From Prosapia bicincta (Eukaryota; Arthropoda; Insecta; Hemiptera; Cercopidae), in contig JBAIZL010000001.1 in the NCBI GenBank assembly GCA_036971475.1, forward strand, positions 100,073,850 through 100,137,849: DNA of 64,000 nucleotides. Direction: 5' to 3'. How positions within the stretch are numbered: the first letter of the stretch is position 1; each line of letters starts with the position of its first letter. This document shows, piece after piece, positions 57,020 to 64,000 of the stretch. Made by a program: the position numbers and the translations under genes. Under the pieces are notes generated by a model, which was not told the origin of the DNA, made no database searches, and saw nothing but the letters and a program-made list of their open reading frames with translations.

Positions 57020-60000
57020 AATGCTCAAGTCGGCATGGAACTGTTGTTGAGGTAAGTCTACTTTAACGGGACTAGTGCAATATGCCATTCTTGAAACCTG
57101 TGTGTAACGATGAGGCATGAGAATATACGGATCGATCACAGGTTAAATTAAGGCTGTAACGCCACCGAAGCGGTCATAGATTTAATTTTCTTGACTCATT
57201 GAATAGAGAAGAGACAGGTATTAATTAATCTAGACGCAGTTTCATTTATAGTTCACAAGTATAACAATTATAAAACTTGGAAATCGTGAAGTAAATCTTA
57301 GCACCTAAATACCAAAATAACTAGCTGACAACAATTGTCTACAACATCTACTATCTACGATTGTCCATAAAATTTACTCAGATACTTTAGCGTAGAGGGT
57401 TTTATTAGGTCCGCTTCTTCGGGTCCTAGACACTCCACATAGTCAAAAAAATCTGTGTTATTGGTTTAAATAATATTCAAGATAATATTACGATTTGATA
57501 AAAATGAAGAGTTTCCCGTCACCACTTGTGTACGTGACTTACGTTTGGAAGATTTCTAAAGTTACTAATAACTAAATAATATTAAGCAGGCCCTGGAGGT
57601 CAAGCTCAGGGATTCTTCGTGGATGTTGAGAAACAACAAAAACTGCTTATTATTTTCTATTTTTGCCTGTCAGTTTTCCTGGTGTAGCATTACAAGACAG
57701 TGACCCGAAGAATAAACGAGTAATGCTGGGCTTGCTCTAGTATTTCCACACCCAGATGTATTCCGTTACACCCAAGTGCAGATAGTCTATAGACAAACAG
57801 ATATTGAAAGAGAGGCCTGGAATATCATTGCCCGAGTACTCATGGTATTAACTATAAAATAAATCTATACACAAATTGGCGCTCTAATTAGAAGTTTTTC
57901 CGTGCGAGGAAGATTAAAAAGAGAGAGGAAGGATTGTGAAAAGGACATGAAGCTCCCTAGGTATTCGGAATTGTTGCCAAGGCTTGTTTGAGCAGGAAGA
58001 GAAACTGCAGTCCACTAAAGCTTTAAAAGATTAACCCACAAATACGAAAATGTGTCTCTACTCAGAGATAAAAAAGTAATATAAACATGAAGGTTTTAGA
58101 GTTTTTTGTTGTTGTTATTTTTGCGGATATTGATGTTATTTAATTTCCGCTCTAATTTCCGATAATGAAAAGTTTTATTTTGTTAAATTTATGATTTAGA
58201 TGGAGGTGAGTTCGTTGACGTATAGTTTCAAAATCAAGAAATAGTTTGGATTTTAGTTAGTGTTGAAAAGTTGATATATAACAAACGTTTTTCTACATTT
58301 GTGGTTACATTTTAGCTACTATACGGTAAACGTTAAGAAAGTACTGAACGGGCTGAGACCTCTGTACTACTAAGTAAACTTTAGGAAAGCAACACTTATT
58401 TCTTTGTTATTCTCCATCAACGTCTAAGGAAAAGCTCAAAAGTCCCCTCTTCCTTCTCTAGCATTAAATAATCCGTTCATTTTCACACAAATCGAATATA
58501 GGCTTTACAATATATTAGATTTGAACTGAAATAGTATCCGTAGTGAATGGACCTGCACATCAGCAACTTTAGGAATTTATCGAAGCGATGAACTAAAACC
58601 AGTTCTTAGTATTTATTTAGATATTATTGCAATAGCAGTAGATAATCGATTATACGAGCTAGTTGGGGGCCGGAAAGTGTTCGGATTGTTAAACATGTAT
58701 ATTATATTATATATAAAGCTACAGTTTACGTTTTAGACGATTAGGGTCTACTATTGAGCTGTACGTACAGTATTTTACACCCTATTACTGCAATACAACA
58801 ACCAATTAGTTATTAGATAAAGATTACGCTTATTGTAGTATTTTATTCTAAATAAAATTAATGTTAAATGCAGAACAAATTAGAAACACGGAGACACAGA
58901 TACAAATTCCTCTGTATGATTACATAGATGTATGCATAATTTGTGGCTTATAGGCATAAGTACCATTACTATAAGTATTTTTAAAATGTATTTACTTTAA
59001 AATGTATATGTAAAGTAAAGACAAGTATTACAGTATTTATGCACAGTTGTACTTCCATTTAGAAAGAACAAGAAAAAACTAATAACACATAAGCTAGGAA
59101 GTTAAAACATAACACACCACATCCTGTCTGTATCGTGAGCTCCGCTGCAAAAATAACGTTTTCTCTCAGAATGTTCCACGTTCGGACAATTGACGTTTCT
59201 GATAAATCAAAGTTCGATTGTTTATTATTTTATACAATTTCCATATTCGGGATGAATTATTGTTAAAAATTGTTCACAGACATAAATTAATATATTGCTG
59301 TTAATATATATTTGTGACAAAGATAAATATTTTCACGAATGTATAAGTTACAGAAGTTATTTTGATTGGTTTCTCGAATTTTAATTATTTAATGGTATTT
59401 GTATCATTTAATTTCAAGTTCAAACTAAATAATTTGGCCTATTTAGTTGTGAATGCTACACGAACGTTTCAAAGATGATTAACAATTCATGCATCTACAA
59501 CTTTATTGATATTTTCAAATATTTCTCTTTGTTAAATATGTTATTACTTTGTTAGTTCTTTGTTTATAGACAATGATTTTCTCATAAAAGAGGAACTAAT
59601 ATACGCGTACAAATAATAAAGCATTTTTTTCTCGAAAGCGTGATTAAAAATTAAAATAAATAATTAAAAAAAGTTCTAGTGTAGCCTCGTAGTTGTTTAG
59701 CCTGTAATATGAGTTGGGTGTTTTATTTCATTTTAAATGTAGAAAAATCAATTGCATTAGCATTGAAGAACAAAAAACGTTTGACAAGTAAGCCACTTTA
59801 TTAAGGTCTGTTTTAGTGCGCTGAATCTATGATACATTTTTGTATCGATTGTTTGAAGTTACGTGAAAGAATAATTCAAATATACCCAAACAAAAGGGCA
59901 TAAATCATTGAAGGATAAAATCTATATTGAAAAACCTTACTAACTTTAAACCAGACCTGAACGTTTCCCTCATTCTTTAAAACTAAATTTTAATTAAATA

Positions 60001-61330
60001 GGAGCATTGATATTATATAATTTGATTTGTATTAAATAATAATTTTAAATAAAACACATTCAATCAAATGTTTTGGTTTTTCAGGGTTTGTAAATCTTTT
60101 ATAGTAAAAAATATATTTAGGAATCGTGCGAAGTTGCAGTATTATAAAGAAGGTTTAAAAAAATGGGAGGAAATATACACTTCCTTACACGATTCTTTTA
60201 TTAATTTTGTAAGACCAGATTGTGATTGTTAACAATTGTTGTATGCTGAATCATTCACAAATTTTAATTTAAATTGACTTAAGCACAGATCGTTCTTTCC
60301 ACATTATACATCGTAAAATGATAAAAGTACTAATATTTTCTTCAATTTTAATTTTCAATTTAAATTTATTTTCGAATATATGATTGTAGATGGTACCATT
60401 AAGTAAAAGAAAGTCCTTGTAGACAAATAAATATTGACATTGGACCATAGCCTTCATAACAACATCCTGGATATAGATTACTATAGAAAATTACTCTAAA
60501 TGATATACGTTTTAAAACATTACAGAGGATTATATTTAAAGTAATTAGGATTTATTTTTAAAATATAGATTAAAAACGACAATAATCTAACTTATTAATG
60601 TATGTATATTAATCTTATATATAATACTTAAAATACTAAGTATTAGAAATTGATTATATTTTAGAAAAATTAAACTCCTAAAACAAATTGCACTACAAAT
60701 ATACACGCGCACGCGCAGTCACTCTACAAAAAACACGGTTGGATAACAAAGTGACAAATTCGAAATTCGGTGCACACTTTCTTGCTCGTTACAAAGCGTA
60801 CATTTAATTGTACCTTTTGACTCTTTGCGTGTCCTTTCATTCTCCTCACGTCTTTAGTCCTTTGATCCTTTACAGAAGGCATGTTGACTTCAAGGATAAC
60901 TTCTATGTTTCCTTGGAACCTTTTTATAACGTTTCATTCACGTAAGATTGGACAGGGAAGTGTTTGGATTTTAAAACGAGCAAGGAATTTTACAATTCTA
61001 CTGTTAATTTATTATATCATCTATGTTAATGTTACTAAAAAAAAAAAATAATAAGGATAAATTTCTCGTGTAATGAAAATTAATATCGTAGAGTTTAGCC
61101 ATCAAGATTAATTCGATTTTATCCGCCAAAACACCGATTTCATCTTCGAGATTAGTTTTCAATACAACCATATAGTACTGTAGGGAATCAAAGTCACAGT
61201 TTCGTTTAACCGTTACATAATAGCAGTTCATTTTTTAATATAAATTTGTCTGTTGAAATGGAAACGGTTTTGTTTTGAAAAACGACTCAAACAACCATAA
61301 AACGGCACACGAGCAAGGACACGGCAACAA
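57020..61330. other. AT-rich non-coding DNA
   Basis: Somewhat less AT-rich between 57040 and 57980 but without a recognisable exon. The remaining sequence shows no array, element or gene. Confidence 0.4.
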
Positions 61331-61336
61331 CACAGC

Positions 61337-61490
<154 letters not shown>

Positions 61491-61599
61491 GCACACGTGT
61501 ACGATTATATTTGCTTGAGTTTGAAGTATCGGTATCACAATATAAAATGTAGCAGTATTATAATATTTATAAATACTAATTTAACAAAATTTGCATATA

Positions 61600-61800
61600 A
61601 ATTCTTTTTCAATTCCTTCTATTATTTCATACTTTCATTATAAATATATCGCTCAAATTTTCAATGGTAAATAAAATACTCTTTTTTCATCCACTCAAGA
61701 TCAAATACATTATTTTAAAGTTGCTATTAATACAGTTTTTTAAATAATAATTCATTAATTAAAATTTAATGAAATAATTTTAGTTTCATATGGGAAACCT
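61600..61800 (-). mobile_element. SINE-like repeat, 3' fragment (minus)
   Basis: Plus-strand words TTCAATTCCTTCTATTATTT, AAATTTTCAATGGTAAATAA and AGATCAAATACATTATTTTA are the complement of the SINE-like tail. Confidence 0.5.
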
Positions 61801-61949
61801 CTTCTACTAACTCTAGTTTTCTGTACTACAAAGACCCTAACCTTTCATGATTTATTGTTTCATATATTGTTTTATCCAAGTGCTTGGGATAAAGTCAAAC
61901 GAAATATTTTTCAACTTTATCAATAATCGAGTCGATTTTCTTTAAGCTT

Positions 61950-62120
61950 ATCCTTATTCAACTCCTAGTATTAGTTCAAACTATCATACATTATTCAAAT
62001 TTTCAATCGTTAATGAAATACTTTTTATGCATCCACTCAAGTTCAAATACTTTATTGTAAAACTTGTAGGGATAACATTTGCTTTTATAACAGGTTTTCA
62101 AAAATTAATATATAGATATT
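61950..62120 (-). mobile_element. SINE-like repeat, 3' fragment (minus), second
   Basis: CAAATTTTCAATCGTTAATG, CCACTCAAGTTCAAATACTT and ATAACAGGTTTTCAAAAATT match the same tail, more diverged. It is in tandem with the fragment at 61600-61800. Confidence 0.45.
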
Positions 62121-62129
62121 CAGTTAAAA

Positions 62130-64000
62130 ATCATTCTGTTTCTAATAGTTGTTTCTGTAAAGATTATTGATAGCTTGTTGCTATCATTATTGATTCAACA
62201 AATGTCAGATTTTACTTGGATACCTTAAAAAACAATAAAGTTAATACTTGTGGATAAAATACGTCCTTTATGGAGGGTTATGCCCGTATAGCAAACTATA
62301 TTATACGATTATAGCAAATTTATATGATAGTAAAGTAACTTTACGTAAAGTTATACAATCTTGTTTAAGGTTAAGGGCATATTTATAAAAACTAGTGCCT
62401 ATTTGATAAACTTTAGAAGCAAACATTATTGACAATTAGGTTATGGTATATGTTAGGTTGTAATGTAAACTTTAATTTTAAAAACGTAAAATTATCATAA
62501 AGAAATAAGAATATATTACATTGTGTACTTATTGTATACACTTTATGCTTAAAAAATAACATAGGCATATTCAATAAATATGTAAGATAAATAGACCAAT
62601 TAAAAATAATTTTATATTATTTTTCCAGCCGATTCTCAATGGCTTACAAGATTTTATTTTACAAAGTTACACTTTTGTTGGTAGTAGCATAACTCCCATT
62701 ATTTTAAAAATTTTATGATTTATAAAATATGTAACCTAATATGTTTATTTATATTAAGGCATACACAATTTTTGGTGAATAATTTGCAAAGTAAAATTGC
62801 CTGAAAAGCTAAATTTCAAACTTGAGTTTTACGGGTTAAAATGTCCCGTAGTTTACTGTTCTGACGTGTTCTTGCCGTAGTACCATGTGGCAATACACTC
62901 AGCTTAGATGTTACGTTCTTGACATAGAAATGACATAAAGTGCTACTTGGCTGGGTTCTACTATTGACGTTCGGATCCCTCAAGTAATATTTTATTTACT
63001 TTATATCATGTATGTTTACCTGAGTTAAACATCCAGTACAAGGATAAGTAGCTGTGCACTTGTCGTGTTGTTATAAAATCCATCATCCACTTTTAGCGTC
63101 ACCCCTATCTCTGGCATCGTTTGTCGATTCTTCAGTGTGAAAATACTTTATTTGTGTGTTGGCAGTACTGTATTTGTAAAAGGAATATTGAAGATAAATC
63201 TATCACCTAATCAATGATATCTGTCTTATCAAATTTATCCAAATGTAGATATCACAGATTTTTCTACTAAAGAAAACTTATTTTACTCACATTATTTTCA
63301 TCAATCTCTTAGAGGATAGACCCCTTCTCCCCCCCCCCCCGGTTAAGAGCAGGTTTAGATTCAGAAGAACCCTTCCGTGAAGCAATAATTTGACCCTATT
63401 CCTGGTACCTTGAGATTGTTTTACTGACTTAGTCCTACCTAATTCCATCTATCTTTTTTCAACGTTTTTTTAAGGGATAGTATATAACTCTGATAACAAC
63501 CCCTAAAACGTAAACTTTATTTAACGCCTGTAAATAGAAATTTGACATTTCTGAGGTCATGACAGATCACAGACGAAATCATGTTAATACCAATACACTT
63601 TACGTTTTGATTTTCTATCCGAAAAGTTTGTTCAACAGCTGAAAGTTTTTAATTTATTATTAAGCCATAATTTTGAGCTTTTATATTCACAATCAATTCT
63701 TTTAACATCTTTAAAAGCAAATATATACTTTGTTCCTAATAAATAATAAAATTTACAAGTCAAATTGCACTTATATCTACGTCTCGTTTTGATCAAAATT
63801 AATCTATACAAAAACACAGAAACATACCCAAATCTTACATTCTTGTTAAACATAGATGCAACTTTAAAATATTATATAACTATAATCGTAATAAGAAGAA
63901 CAATACATAAGAAGAACAAAGACATATACATACATGTTAAATTTCACTTATATTTTCCCTACTAACAATATTCGTAGGGAAAATATTTAAATCTATCTCT
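62130..64000. other. AT-rich non-coding DNA
   Basis: A C-run lies at 63329-63340. Overlapping opposite-strand frames at 63632-63965 are AT-rich and lack domains. Nothing else recognised. Confidence 0.4.

Overview
This window is AT-rich eukaryotic nuclear DNA, almost certainly from an insect. The only host-gene coding sequence I can support is one internal exon of a beaten-path (beat) family immunoglobulin protein on the minus strand at 47.2-47.4 kb, with canonical splice sites. Beat proteins are an arthropod axon-guidance family whose genes have very long introns, so most of the window is best read as beat intron and flank. The order of insect cannot be fixed from the sequence; a hemipteran is a weak guess from general sequence texture. 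No tRNA, rRNA, CRISPR or bacterial-type operon is visible.

Layout. 0.9-4.1 kb is a nest of mobile DNA: two foldback elements whose arms carry mirrored hammerhead ribozyme motifs, an internally deleted Helitron (STPR repeats fused to a helicase tail) in which a 69-bp STPR unit became a minisatellite, a SINE-like repeat, a third ribozyme foldback and a near-perfect 222-bp palindrome. 6.35-7.1 kb holds six 126-bp tandem repeats. 8.0-8.7 kb is a dead hAT transposon. 10.0 kb has an abrupt GC-rich block. 14.5-16.1 kb is a decayed Penelope-like retroelement (reverse transcriptase plus GIY-YIG endonuclease, minus strand), followed by a foldback ribozyme remnant and another ribozyme foldback at 16.8-17.0 kb. 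18.3-18.6, 21.2, 39.2, 47.5-47.9 and 52.9 kb hold LINE fragments. 20.5, 22.4 and 35.5 kb hold further SINE-like copies. 25.4-25.6 kb holds the best-preserved hammerhead motif. 28.3-29.1 kb is a 163-bp tandem array with a diverged orphan monomer at 31.3 kb. 44.1-44.8, 50.0-50.7 and 54.6-57.0 kb are three more tandem arrays; the last is a 172-bp satellite with a higher-order four-unit pattern. Long (TA)n, (CA)n and (CT)n tracts are scattered throughout.

Most interesting system. Type I hammerhead motifs occur at seven or more places in at least three sequence families. All share the core CTGANGA, an extra T after the core, a hairpin, GAAA, a tiny helix III, then a strand that pairs back to form helix I. 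Helices I and II differ in sequence between families but keep pairing, which argues for selection on RNA structure. They sit in inverted-repeat (foldback) units, commonly beside (TA)n, and one family shares its terminal sequence with the Penelope-like element at 14.5-16.1 kb. The simplest reading is that these are non-autonomous, ribozyme-bearing derivatives of Penelope-like elements.
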